Positions 1 through 9,329 of a DNA stretch of 30,630 bases are shown here, one piece after another. Within the stretch, counting starts at the first letter, position 1. Each line of letters begins with the position of its first letter. Made by a program: the position numbers and the translations under genes. The notes below the pieces were generated by a model. It searched no databases. It had not been told where the DNA came from and worked only from the letters and a program-made list of their open reading frames with translations. This DNA is from an uncultured Clostridia bacterium (GTDB taxonomy: Bacteria > Bacillota > Clostridia > TANB77 > CAG-508). The stretch is taken from assembly GCA_934155165.1 (NCBI GenBank), contig CAKPGS010000013.1, positions 1-30,630 on the forward strand. The letters are read 5' to 3'.

Positions 1-4
1 TAAC

Positions 5-2014
5 CTAGTTATTTTCAAAAGCTGTATTAAAATTGATATTAAAATATTCATCACTGTTTAATACATATACATAATCAAATCTATTATATAAAATTTCTTT
101 CCATTCTTCTACATTATTTGCACCTAGTATAGCATTATTCTCATTTTTAGGAAACATTTGAGTGGTTTGAGCATATGTTGGTGTTAAAAAATATTTAAAC
201 ATTAATGCATATGTATCATTTAATGCTGTTTGATGAACAGGATATACCTTAGCATCTTTATCTATATTATTTTTAACATTTTCCGCAATATTTCTAATAA
301 AACTTACTTGCTTTTGCTTTTCTTGATTATATGCACCCGAAACAAATATTTCATTCGCTATAGGCTGGATAGGTGTAAATAACAATACTATTGCACCTAT
401 TACTATAATTGCCTTTTTATTATTAATATTATCATTTTCTTCTAAATAATAAATTGCTAATCCTGCAATTGTCATAAATACTGCAATTAAATATGTTCCT
501 GCATATCTAAATATTGAGTTATGTATAATTCCTTCATTATTTGAGAATTGTAACAAATAAGCTACTTGTATGAAAATGAAATATAGTATTGAACTCATAA
601 GCAATGTAATTACCATAAAAACAAATTTATTTTTATCACTTTTATCTTTTATACAAAATGTATGAATTGCAACACTTGATAGGATAAATACAACTAACCA
701 ACTTGACATTGACATATTAAAAGGCTTAGAACCAAATTGTGCCTTATCAAATAAATGCTCTATGTAATATTCTGTAGATTTAACATCTTTTTCAACGCTT
801 TCTGTATCATATTCGTTTACTCCAGTAATAGCTGTTTTATATGCTATTCTAAGTATATATTTTATAGGATTTCCTTCATAACTTAATTTTGCTATATCTG
901 CATTTTCTTGTACTTCTATATCTCTTTTACTAAACTCATAACTTGTATATACTTGCCAACTAATAAATGTAATGAATCCAATAAAAAATAACAATGCTAT
1001 TAGAATTATCTCTTTATTAAAAATTACATTTATAAAATGTTTTTCTTTATTAATAATCTTATTTCTTATTTTTGTTAATAACTCATATATACCTAAAGAT
1101 GCGCATACAATTAATAAAGCAACTATTCCTGTTGGCTTAGTAATTGATAAGACAAATGCTGCCAATCCTAATGATATATATGTAAATTTATCTTTCTTTG
1201 AAGTGAAATATTCTAAAAACATATATCCTATCAATATTCCAAGTAAAGCATCTGCATAGATTGTTGCATAAAAATATGTTTCACAAAATATTGAAGGAAT
1301 AGCTAAAACTATAAATGTTGAGATACATACAGCAATTATATTCTTTATTTTTACATTTTTTAATAAACTTAATAAGCAAGAAAAACCTAGCATTTGCATT
1401 GCAAAAATTTCAATGCCTTGTTTATATTCGCCAATTACCTTGCAACAAAAATATTGAAAAATAGTTGGACTTGGTGGATATAAACTTGCTGGATAATAAA
1501 AATCCATTGTTGAATTTTCATTTAGTGCAAATGCATTTGTATAAAACATATTTTTAGAGGCCAAACTCCAATGTGTGAATTCATCCCATATATTAAACAT
1601 CTTTTCATATGTTGTACAAGCAAAAACTATAAAGAAAAGTGCAAAAATTACTGCTGAAGTAGAAATTGAATTTTTGCAAAAATTCTTTAATTCTTTATTT
1701 TTTAATTTTAAAATTAGTGTAAATACACCTAATATATTGTATATAGCTACAATTAGTATTGCACCAGTTTTTAAAAAGCCTATTATTCCAAAAATATATA
1801 GAATTGCCATTATAGACATTATACTTACTGGAATTGCACTTCCAATATCTTTTTTAAAGATATTAGAAGTAAAAATTGCACCTCCATATATAGTAGTAAA
1901 TAAAATAGAATATCTAAATACATTATTGTATTTTATTCCTATTAAAAAATACACTATTATTCCAATTATTGTTAAAATTATCTTGTATTTATTTTCTTTT
2001 ATAAATTTTTTCAT
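5..2014 (-). CDS. Polytopic membrane protein, GT-C-like glycosyltransferase candidate
   Basis: This 669-residue protein has roughly a dozen hydrophobic segments across residues 10-560 and a short soluble C-terminal tail. The architecture resembles GT-C fold glycosyltransferases such as the GT39/ArnT type, which use lipid-linked sugars at the outer face of the membrane. The motif DEFTHW (144-149), in the stretch after the first hydrophobic cluster, would fit the acidic catalytic loop of that fold. The ATG follows GGGGAAAAAT, 9 bp after the preceding gene's stop, so it is the last visible gene of the polysaccharide block. Whether it is a glycosyltransferase, a polymerase or a ligase cannot be settled from sequence alone. 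The stop codon is at the window edge but inside it, so the gene is complete. Confidence 0.7.
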   Translation of the reverse strand: MKKFIKENKYKIILTIIGIIVYFLIGIKYNNVFRYSILFTTIYGGAIFTSNIFKKDIGSAIPVSIMSIMAILYIFGIIGFLKTGAILIVAIYNILGVFTLILKLKNKELKNFCKNSISTSAVIFALFFIVFACTTYEKMFNIWDEFTHWSLASKNMFYTNAFALNENSTMDFYYPASLYPPSPTIFQYFCCKVIGEYKQGIEIFAMQMLGFSCLLSLLKNVKIKNIIAVCISTFIVLAIPSIFCETYFYATIYADALLGILIGYMFLEYFTSKKDKFTYISLGLAAFVLSITKPTGIVALLIVCASLGIYELLTKIRNKIINKEKHFINVIFNKEIILIALLFFIGFITFISWQVYTSYEFSKRDIEVQENADIAKLSYEGNPIKYILRIAYKTAITGVNEYDTESVEKDVKSTEYYIEHLFDKAQFGSKPFNMSMSSWLVVFILSSVAIHTFCIKDKSDKNKFVFMVITLLMSSILYFIFIQVAYLLQFSNNEGIIHNSIFRYAGTYLIAVFMTIAGLAIYYLEENDNINNKKAIIVIGAIVLLFTPIQPIANEIFVSGAYNQEKQKQVSFIRNIAENVKNNIDKDAKVYPVHQTALNDTYALMFKYFLTPTYAQTTQMFPKNENNAILGANNVEEWKEILYNRFDYVYVLNSDEYFNINFNTAFENN

Positions 2015-2023
2015 ATTTTTCCC

Positions 2024-4153
2024 CTATTTTCTAAAGCTATTTAATATTATTGATAATGTTACTTTAATCATATATGTTACAGATTTTAAAGGTGATATTG
2101 ATGAAACTCCTGTTGTTCTTTGATTCATCTCAACAGGTATTTCTTTTATTTTCTTTCCTTTTAAAATCATTTGCATTGTTGTAACAGGTTCAGGATAATC
2201 ATATGGATATGAATCTACAAATTCTTTTATTATATCTTTATTTACTGCTCTATAGCCAGATGTTGTATCATATATTTTCTTTTCTGTGAATAATTTTATT
2301 ATTGCAGATGTTATATTAATTCCTAACATTCTAAAAAATGTTTGATCATAGCTTGTTTTTTTAACAAATCTGGAACCAATAACCATGTCTACATCTTCTG
2401 TTGATAATATATTTATCATTTCTGAAATGTATTTAGGATCGTGTTGTCCATCTCCATCAATTTGTATTGCTATATCATAATTATTTTTGTATGCATATAA
2501 ATATCCACTTTGTACGGCTCCTCCTATTCCTAAGTTAGAAGGCAAATCTAGAACTATTGCTTTTGTTTTTTTGGCTTCTTCAACAGTATTATCTTTTGAA
2601 CCGTCATTTACAACAACAACATCTACATTCTCATTTTTTTGTTCAAAAACGGAATTAGCTACTTTTTCTATAGATTCAGATTCATTATATGCTGGTATTA
2701 TAATTAAAGTTTTTGGTTTGTCCATTTTTTTGTTTTCCTTTTCATTATTTTTTATTTTTGTTTTAAAATATTTACCTACAAATAATAGAATTATAAAATA
2801 TTCTGTCATAAAGCATGGATAAAAATATCTTTGGTCTTGAGAAGTTATTAAAAATATATATGTTCCTATATTTAATAACATTGGTAATATAAGTAAAATA
2901 TTCCAAGCTTTTCCATTTTTTCTATCTCTTATTATAATTGGAATTAAGAATATAATTGAAACCATAATTGCAAATGCGGGTCTATACATCATTATATATA
3001 TCTTTGATATTGATATTGTTTTATATGAATATGTTACTAATGCTCTATTTGCAAAATTAGATATTGGTTTTGTATCAAATCTTCCATTTTCCATAAAGCT
3101 TATCCATTCGTTGGTTAAAACAATTCCGTGCATTCCACCTTTTTCATGTAATGACCACCAAATTGAATTCACATTTGCCCAATGTTCAAACACAATTTTT
3201 GGATCTTTTTTTGTATATTTAACTATTATATTATTTAATTTTTCTTTGCCTTCAGTTGAATTTATCACATCACTGTGTAATTCAGGATTATACACAATTC
3301 CACTTGCTGTATATGGATTATAATTTTTCTTCCATTCTTCAATATTTAAAATTGAATTTAAGAATTCTGTTTCATCTGGTTCAAGTTGTACATCTGAATT
3401 TAGTATTGCCCCCATTGTGTGTAATATTGTTCCATTGAATATACTTCCTTCTGCTGCTACATTCTCTTGTTTTTTTACTAGAACATTTTCTGGTATTGAT
3501 GCTAGTGCATAAATAACTACAAAGCATCCTATAAATATTGCTGTTACCTTTATTTTCTTTTGGTATATGATATTAAAAATTACTAATATAGCAAAAATAA
3601 CTCCACCAACAGCAACTCCATTTAATCTAAACTTCATAACACATACTATAGATATAGTTGTTAATAAAATCTTTTTTATATTTAATGTGAATTTATTTCT
3701 TATTATTACATATAAGCATATAAGCATTGCCAAAAAGCTATATGAATATAATATATCTTTCCATAAGGTTATTGAATACATAAAATTTAATGGTATTATA
3801 GCTATAAAAATAGTAAATAATATTTGAAAAACTTTATATTTAGAAGAATTGTTTTCTTTTCTTATTTCTTTGCAACCCCATGTCCATATTAGAGCAAAAA
3901 CTATTATTTGAACAAGAGCTGGCACCCATACTCCTCCTAATTTTGCCAAATTTCCAATAACAAAAGTATGAAAAACTGGATGTGCTGTTCTATAATTTCC
4001 ACTTTCAGCTTGCAATATTTGATCTACACAATCAGAAGTCATTATCGCTGGATAAAAACCTAATAATGCAAATCCGAAAAATATTAATACTATTAAAAAT
4101 ATTATTAAATCTGTTTTTTCAATTTTGCTTTTTCTTTCTTTTTTATTTTTCAT
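2024..4153 (-). CDS. Membrane protein fused to a C-terminal GT2 glycosyltransferase
   Basis: The protein has 709 residues in two parts. Residues 15-465 form a polytopic membrane region with an extracellular-type loop at about 220-380; I would compare it with DUF6020-type membrane proteins (by recall). Residues 477-709 form a complete family-2 glycosyltransferase of the dolichyl-phosphate-mannose-synthase type, with IIIPAYNES (484-492), VVNDGS (514-519) and the metal-binding IDGDGQHD (565-572). Such GT2 domains usually charge a polyprenyl phosphate with a sugar, which a GT-C enzyme then uses. Here donor synthesis and the membrane enzyme may be in one chain. Residue 477 is a Met preceded by AAGGA, so separate translation of the GT2 part is possible. 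The joined frame is continuous. Confidence 0.8.
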   Translation of the reverse strand: MKNKKERKSKIEKTDLIIFLIVLIFFGFALLGFYPAIMTSDCVDQILQAESGNYRTAHPVFHTFVIGNLAKLGGVWVPALVQIIVFALIWTWGCKEIRKENNSSKYKVFQILFTIFIAIIPLNFMYSITLWKDILYSYSFLAMLICLYVIIRNKFTLNIKKILLTTISIVCVMKFRLNGVAVGGVIFAILVIFNIIYQKKIKVTAIFIGCFVVIYALASIPENVLVKKQENVAAEGSIFNGTILHTMGAILNSDVQLEPDETEFLNSILNIEEWKKNYNPYTASGIVYNPELHSDVINSTEGKEKLNNIIVKYTKKDPKIVFEHWANVNSIWWSLHEKGGMHGIVLTNEWISFMENGRFDTKPISNFANRALVTYSYKTISISKIYIMMYRPAFAIMVSIIFLIPIIIRDRKNGKAWNILLILPMLLNIGTYIFLITSQDQRYFYPCFMTEYFIILLFVGKYFKTKIKNNEKENKKMDKPKTLIIIPAYNESESIEKVANSVFEQKNENVDVVVVNDGSKDNTVEEAKKTKAIVLDLPSNLGIGGAVQSGYLYAYKNNYDIAIQIDGDGQHDPKYISEMINILSTEDVDMVIGSRFVKKTSYDQTFFRMLGINITSAIIKLFTEKKIYDTTSGYRAVNKDIIKEFVDSYPYDYPEPVTTMQMILKGKKIKEIPVEMNQRTTGVSSISPLKSVTYMIKVTLSIILNSFRK

Positions 4154-4170
4154 TTAACTTCCCTTCTTAA

Positions 4171-5976
4171 TTAGTTATTTATAAATTCTTCTATTCTTTT
4201 ATCAGATTCAGTAATATATTGTTCTTTCCAATTACTATATAATTTCATAACTAATTCTTTATTTTCCAATGTCTTTCTTATTTTTTTGTATATTTCCATA
4301 ATGTCATTAGGATTGTTTATAACTATATATTGTTCTAATTCTGTATTTATAAATAAATTGCTATTTTTTCCTACTAGGCATGGAATTCCATTTTCAAAGC
4401 TTTCTAAAATAATATTAGGTACTAAATTTGAATGTGTTATGTTCAAATTTATGTCATTTTCTTTCATTCTTTCTACAATTTCATATTTGGTATTCCAGTT
4501 TGTTAGGCCTGATAATGTTAGATTATATTTTTTTGCTAAGTCTGAAATTCTGTAGTTCAAAGGTGTACAATCTAATTTAGAATTTTCAAATAAACTCACT
4601 GCACTTAATTGATTATATATATTTTCTATTTGCCTATCATATTTAAAATACATTCCAATTCTTAAGTTTTCGAAATTCACTTTTTTGTTTTCAACTTCTT
4701 TTTTTTCATTTTCTATATTTGTTTTATTTAAATAAAGCAATTTTGCATTATAGCCTTTATTTTTATAAAATTCATATAATTCTTGTTCTATAAATCCTAA
4801 TTCATCAATATATTCTTTAAAATACATATCTAATATATTTTTATTTACTTCAGCATAATAACCATCGCTTAATAAAATATTATTATAATATACTATATTT
4901 TTTATTTTTATTTCTGGCTTTAATTTCTTTAACTCTTGAATAATGTAATTCCATCCTTTTGAATAAGAGTTAAATATTACTAAATTTACTTTAGTTTTCA
5001 CAATTTCTTTTGCTATCATTTTAGCTTCTTTTTCAGTATATTGTTGTCTAATATCTATTATATTGTTTTCAAACTTCTTATCAAAACACTCTTTAAGTTC
5101 TGGATAGTCTGGATCGTAAATTACAATATAATTTTCTTTACAATTTTTTAGATTTTCCTTAATTCTATTTACTCTTTTATTTCTGTTAAAATATATTGAA
5201 TATTTCATTCTAAAATAGTTAAATATATTTTTTATTGTTTTCTTTATAGCATCTCTAACATTAAAAATGGAATTGATGCAATTATTTAAAAATCCACCTA
5301 AGCCTAGTCCAAATTTTCTATATAACCCTATTGTTCTTCTCTCGCCTTTATCAGTCCAAGTTCCATTAAATAAATGTACCATACATGTATTTTTAGTATA
5401 AATTTTTTCAGAATAATTATAACTTAATGGATAAAAATAATCTCTTGGATACACATAAACTTCATTATTAAATATTTTTACTCCATTTTCTAATTTTTTC
5501 ACAGGGTATTTTGATATACTTTTAGTAATAATTGCAGGATTTGCATAATTATATATAATATCCACATTAAAATCTTTTATATTATTATAAAAATCTAATA
5601 TATCTTTTATATATGGATTATGTTTTATGTTTGTCGCTATTACTGCTGTTCCAAAATATCCGCTATCTTCATATCCAAACACAAGATTTTTATCTATTAT
5701 ATCTTCGACATTTTTTAAAATTTTTACATCTGTATCTAAATATAATCCTCCTTGTTCATATAAAGCATATGTTCTTACATAATCACTAACAAAAGCCCAT
5801 TTTTTATTATCATATGCTTGCTTAACAAATGGAACTGAGTTAACATCAAATTTTTCCTCGTTCCATTCTATAATTTCATAATCTGGAAGCATTTTTTTCC
5901 AAGTTGCTATGCATTTTTTTACATCTTTTGGTAATTTTTTTCCACCAAACCAACAGTAATGTATTTTCTTTATCAA
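4171..5976 (-). CDS. Two-domain glycosyltransferase (GT32-like plus GT4-like)
   Basis: This 601-residue protein starts with a GT32-type 'DXD sugar-binding' domain. IHYCWFGG (5-12) opens it, and GGLYLDTDVKIL (76-87) holds the DTD at 81-83 expected to bind the metal and nucleotide sugar. After a basic linker at about 240-275, residues 285-601 look like a GT-B protein, with RIGMYFKYD and an N-x-ILESFENGIPCLVG region near 530 that resembles the donor-binding end of GT4 enzymes. The start is TTG at 5974-5976, chosen because GGAGGA lies a proper distance upstream and the family's usual opening I-x-K-x-I-H-Y follows directly. The gene follows a GT2 gene after 14 bp. Two transferase domains suggest that it adds two sugars in succession; the donors are unknown. 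Confidence 0.82.
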   Translation of the reverse strand: MIKKIHYCWFGGKKLPKDVKKCIATWKKMLPDYEIIEWNEEKFDVNSVPFVKQAYDNKKWAFVSDYVRTYALYEQGGLYLDTDVKILKNVEDIIDKNLVFGYEDSGYFGTAVIATNIKHNPYIKDILDFYNNIKDFNVDIIYNYANPAIITKSISKYPVKKLENGVKIFNNEVYVYPRDYFYPLSYNYSEKIYTKNTCMVHLFNGTWTDKGERRTIGLYRKFGLGLGGFLNNCINSIFNVRDAIKKTIKNIFNYFRMKYSIYFNRNKRVNRIKENLKNCKENYIVIYDPDYPELKECFDKKFENNIIDIRQQYTEKEAKMIAKEIVKTKVNLVIFNSYSKGWNYIIQELKKLKPEIKIKNIVYYNNILLSDGYYAEVNKNILDMYFKEYIDELGFIEQELYEFYKNKGYNAKLLYLNKTNIENEKKEVENKKVNFENLRIGMYFKYDRQIENIYNQLSAVSLFENSKLDCTPLNYRISDLAKKYNLTLSGLTNWNTKYEIVERMKENDINLNITHSNLVPNIILESFENGIPCLVGKNSNLFINTELEQYIVINNPNDIMEIYKKIRKTLENKELVMKLYSNWKEQYITESDKRIEEFINN

Positions 5977-5990
5977 TTTTATTCCTCCAT

Positions 5991-7085
5991 TTATTTACCT
6001 AAAATTGCTTTTATAAATTGTTTCATATTCACCATTATTTTTCTTACATAATTTAATAATTTTCTCTTTTGTAGCTCTTTTACAACATTTTTATATTCGT
6101 TATCTTTTAAGTAATTTAAGATTCTAACTAACATCTCTTTCTGTCTTGCTGAATAATGATTTTGAATATTATTAACTAGATTATTTTTTATTATGTATTC
6201 TATAGTATTTCTGTTATTTTCAGAAAAGCCTTTTATATTATTAATAAATTCGTTTTTATTCAAATTGTAATCACTTATAAAATAATCTAACATTCTATCT
6301 ATTATAAATTCGTTTATAACAAATTCATATTTTTTACAAATTTCATCTTCATTATTATTTTTACTTTTTTCTGATATAACTTTGCTTATGTTCTCACATA
6401 TTTTATAAAAAGCCATTTCTAATGTATTTGTTGCAACAATAGATTTTTCTCTTTGTAAGTAATAATACATTGCATATGGAAGATATTTTATTTTATTTGT
6501 TTCTGACAATATAAATGGTGTAACGGCTGTATCTTCATATTCCTTTCCTACTGGAAATTGGTGTTCTGAATACAATTTCTTTTTTATTATCTTGTTACAA
6601 GATGAGCCGGAAATTGCACCATTTAATAATCCCGCTAAATAATCTTTTTTATAATCACTATATGCTCTTGATGCATAATCTACATTTTGTTTATTTTCGA
6701 ATACTACATATACATCATAAATTATAATTTCATAGCCTTCTTTTATATATTCTCTTGCAACTTTATAAAAGTCTTTACTTATGCAATCATCTGAATCTAC
6801 AACACTTATATATTTTCCTCTTGACATTTCAATTCCAACATTTTTTGTGTCTGCCAAGCCTTTATTTTCTTTTTTGGTATATACAAAATTATCTTTAAAC
6901 TTTTCTGGCAAATTTTCAAGAAACTTTAATATAACTTTTTCAGAATCATCTTTTGATCCGTCATTTACTATTATAACTTCACAATCTGTATCTATTGCTT
7001 CATATACAGATTGTAAGCTTTTTTCTATATATTTTTCAGTGTTATATACTGGCATAATTATTGAAAATAGAAAGTCTTTGTTCAT
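5991..7085 (-). CDS. Family 2 glycosyltransferase
   Basis: The protein has 364 residues. The GT-A nucleotide-sugar domain occupies about residues 5-220, with SIIMPVYNTEKYI (8-20), VIIVNDGSKDDS (37-48), the KENKGLADTKN acceptor loop and the metal-binding DSDD at 97-100. A C-terminal tail of about 140 residues is helical and ends in a basic, hydrophobic stretch that may touch the membrane. It would transfer a sugar to a growing lipid-linked glycan in the cytoplasm. A well-spaced promoter (7117-7145) lies just upstream, so this gene and those after it can be transcribed separately from the rest of the block. Donor and linkage cannot be read from the sequence. Confidence 0.88.
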   Translation of the reverse strand: MNKDFLFSIIMPVYNTEKYIEKSLQSVYEAIDTDCEVIIVNDGSKDDSEKVILKFLENLPEKFKDNFVYTKKENKGLADTKNVGIEMSRGKYISVVDSDDCISKDFYKVAREYIKEGYEIIIYDVYVVFENKQNVDYASRAYSDYKKDYLAGLLNGAISGSSCNKIIKKKLYSEHQFPVGKEYEDTAVTPFILSETNKIKYLPYAMYYYLQREKSIVATNTLEMAFYKICENISKVISEKSKNNNEDEICKKYEFVINEFIIDRMLDYFISDYNLNKNEFINNIKGFSENNRNTIEYIIKNNLVNNIQNHYSARQKEMLVRILNYLKDNEYKNVVKELQKRKLLNYVRKIMVNMKQFIKAILGK

Positions 7086-7116
7086 TTTTTCACCTACATT
7101 GTTAATTTTTTTCTAC

Positions 7117-7145
7117 ATTTTACTATAATACTACTATTTTTGCAA
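7117..7145 (-). promoter_or_regulatory. Sigma-A-like promoter before a GT2 gene
   Basis: On the minus strand, TTGCAA (7140-7145) is separated by exactly 17 bp from TAAAAT (7117-7122). It lies in the 77-bp gap between two glycosyltransferase genes and 31 bp upstream of the ATG at 7085. The match to TTGACA/TATAAT is good but the surroundings are AT-rich, so a chance match is possible. Confidence 0.5.
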
Positions 7146-7162
7146 ATATTATAAAAAAAATA

Positions 7163-8044
7163 TCAGAATTTTCTACTTTTCGCCATTCCTGGAAAATATA
7201 GTAGAATAATTAAAACTTTATTTATGATATTTTTTACATTTTTAATATCTAGTTTTTTCTTTGTTAAATAGCTAAATAATATATAATGTTTTACTACATA
7301 AAGTCTTTTGCCGAAATTAACACCTGACATGTCTTTTTCTAATATTTCTTTAAAATATTCATAATATCCAAATGGATTTTCTTTAAATATTTTTTTAATA
7401 TTTTTAGTATATCCATCTTTTTGATATTCGCATATCATTATCGGTTCATTTATGCACTTTAGTTTGTATTTTTCATCTAATTTATGATGAAGTCTTGCTT
7501 CTGTTCCAAACTTTTCATTTCTTTCTAATTTGTACTCATATTGTTTTCTAACATCTGAAAAATATACTAAAGCTTTTTCTCCATTTTCACCTTCTTTAAA
7601 ATACAAATCAAACATAGTTGTTTTTTCATATTTGAATTCTTTACCTATATTATTTCTATCTTGGTCAAATTTCAAAAAGCACATTGCATATAGTTCTTTA
7701 TCTGTTTTGCATTTTTCGTATTCTTCATTTATTAATTTAAAACTATTATCTGCAAAAAAATCGTCTGAATCGCACTCTACAATTAAATCTCCTGTTACTC
7801 GTTTCATTAAATTGTTTAATGCTTTCATTTTCCCGCTATTTTCTTGAAAATAATATTTAATTTTCAAATTTGGATATTCTTTAAATTTACCTACTACCTC
7901 TTGAGTATTATCCATTGATCCATCATCCATTATTAGCCATTCTATTTGTATATTATCTTCTAAATTTCTAGCTATGCTGTCATATAAACGTGGTAGCAGT
8001 TTTACCCTATTATATGTTGATGTTAATATTGAAATTTTTAGCAT
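7163..8044 (-). CDS. Family 2 glycosyltransferase
   Basis: This 293-residue GT-A enzyme carries ISILTSTYNRVKLL (4-17), EWLIMDDGSMDNT (35-47), the acceptor-side QENSGKMKALN and the metal-binding CDSDDFF (91-97). The CDSDD form and the tail resemble the GT2 subgroup found beside capsule and teichoic-acid genes. It lacks a long C-terminal tail, so the protein is essentially catalytic domain plus a short helical end with a basic terminus. The ATG is preceded by AAAGGAGA, and the gap to the GT4 gene upstream is only 15 bp, consistent with co-transcription. Donor sugar unknown. Confidence 0.87.
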   Translation of the reverse strand: MLKISILTSTYNRVKLLPRLYDSIARNLEDNIQIEWLIMDDGSMDNTQEVVGKFKEYPNLKIKYYFQENSGKMKALNNLMKRVTGDLIVECDSDDFFADNSFKLINEEYEKCKTDKELYAMCFLKFDQDRNNIGKEFKYEKTTMFDLYFKEGENGEKALVYFSDVRKQYEYKLERNEKFGTEARLHHKLDEKYKLKCINEPIMICEYQKDGYTKNIKKIFKENPFGYYEYFKEILEKDMSGVNFGKRLYVVKHYILFSYLTKKKLDIKNVKNIINKVLIILLYFPGMAKSRKF

Positions 8045-8059
8045 TAGAATTATCTCCTT

Positions 8060-9166
8060 TTATTCTTCTATTAATTTACAAATTTGTTCAATTATATTTC
8101 TGTTATCATATAGTTCTTGTGAATGTTTATTTTCAAGGTTATTATCATTATTCGTTAATATATTTTTTAAGCCTTCATAAATTCCTTTTTCTGTATTTTC
8201 GAATATTTTTCTTTTATTGTAATTTTCTACTGTTTCTCTTGCTGCTGTATTTGTTATTAAAATATATTTATCTAATATTTTTGCTTCTTCTAATACCATT
8301 GGGTATCCTTCAAAATATGTTAGTAAACAAAAGTAATCCGCTTCTTTTATATATGGATATGGATTTTCCTTTTTTCCTAGTAAATGAAATGTAGCTTGTA
8401 CATTTTTTTCTTTTATTAAGTTTTCTAAGTCGGCTTTTTTAGGTCCATCTCCTACTATATAAAAATTATGTATTAAACCATCTTTTATTAATTTACTATG
8501 TACATTTATTAATCTATCTACTGCCTTTTGCTCTACTAATCTACATACAGATACAAAATTTGTTGTTGTATCATCAAAATTAACTTCTACTTTACTATTT
8601 GATTTTTTCAGAACTTCATCTTTTTCTATAAAATTATATATAACGTTTTTGTTATTTTTCGTTTTATATGTACTTTCAAATTTCTTCAAGTTATCATTAC
8701 TAACAAATACAAGCGTACCATATTTTTTGTATATAAATTTATCAATAAAAGCTTTTAATTTAGATTTACAGCTTTTTCCAAATACTTTTGAAATATCATT
8801 ATGAACCCAAGCTATTTTCCTTTTTTTATCTTTTCCAACTGAAAAAATTCTTGTAATTGGCCCTTCTAAGAAAGCTATTTCTTTGTCAAACTTTCTCCAT
8901 ATATATGTTTTGTATAGAAATTTATTGCAGAATAACATTTTGAGTGCCATATACTTTTGTTCAAATTTACTTAATTCATCATATCTTTTTTTGCATATAT
9001 GTATTAATTTTATTTTATTAGATAATTCCTTTTCTAGTTCACCACCAGCATATAAGCAAAAAATTGTAACATCGTATCTATAACAAAGTCTATTTACTAT
9101 ATCTACTAAAGTTCTTTCTGCTCCACCAAGTGTTAAACCAGTAATACCAAAAACAATCTTCTTCAT
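8060..9166 (-). CDS. Family 4 glycosyltransferase (GT-B)
   Basis: The protein has 368 residues. The N-terminal acceptor domain opens with FGITGLTLGGAERTL, with GGAERT at 14-19, the usual GT4 glycine loop. The C-terminal donor domain carries FVSVCRLVEQKAVDRL, IVGDGPKK and the EX7E element EGYPMVLEEAKIL (286-298; E286 and E294). It should transfer a sugar with retention of configuration to a glycan intermediate. It is clearly related to the GT4 at 14086-15171: both share the spacing of GGxE-T, G-KK-NPYPY and E-G-P-V--EAKIL, so the two probably arose by duplication. The gene begins just after the inverted-repeat element at 9190-9327, which forms its leader. GAGGTAG precedes the ATG. Confidence 0.88.
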   Translation of the reverse strand: MKKIVFGITGLTLGGAERTLVDIVNRLCYRYDVTIFCLYAGGELEKELSNKIKLIHICKKRYDELSKFEQKYMALKMLFCNKFLYKTYIWRKFDKEIAFLEGPITRIFSVGKDKKRKIAWVHNDISKVFGKSCKSKLKAFIDKFIYKKYGTLVFVSNDNLKKFESTYKTKNNKNVIYNFIEKDEVLKKSNSKVEVNFDDTTTNFVSVCRLVEQKAVDRLINVHSKLIKDGLIHNFYIVGDGPKKADLENLIKEKNVQATFHLLGKKENPYPYIKEADYFCLLTYFEGYPMVLEEAKILDKYILITNTAARETVENYNKRKIFENTEKGIYEGLKNILTNNDNNLENKHSQELYDNRNIIEQICKLIEE

Positions 9167-9189
9167 TTATCTACCTCAAATTCTTATAG

Positions 9190-9327
9190 AACACAATTAA
9201 TTTATATTTTAAAACGAGTTCGACCCGACTATTACATATAATTAGAGACCGTGGCTCAAAAGTATGAATATTTTATCTGTCTTAAAACGTTTGGAGAACG
9301 GAATTTTAAAATAAAATTAATTGTGTT
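9190..9327. repeat. Inverted-repeat element with a structured core, possible MITE or ncRNA
   Basis: Two arms, 9190-9214 and 9304-9327, are inverted copies beginning AACACAATTAATTT and ending TTTTAAAA. They pair over 24 bp with one bulged base. They enclose an 89-nt core that is visibly richer in G and C than the surroundings. Inside, 9217-9230 can form a five-pair hairpin with one bulge (TCG/CGA plus AG/CT), and 9288-9300 can form CGTT-TGGAG-AACG. No ORF lies inside, and no target-site duplication was clear. It fills most of the 163-bp gap between a GT2 stop and a GT4 start, so any transcript across the block would fold here. It could be a small non-autonomous transposable element, a cis-regulatory leader or a small RNA. 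Confidence 0.6.
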
Positions 9328-9329
9328 AT

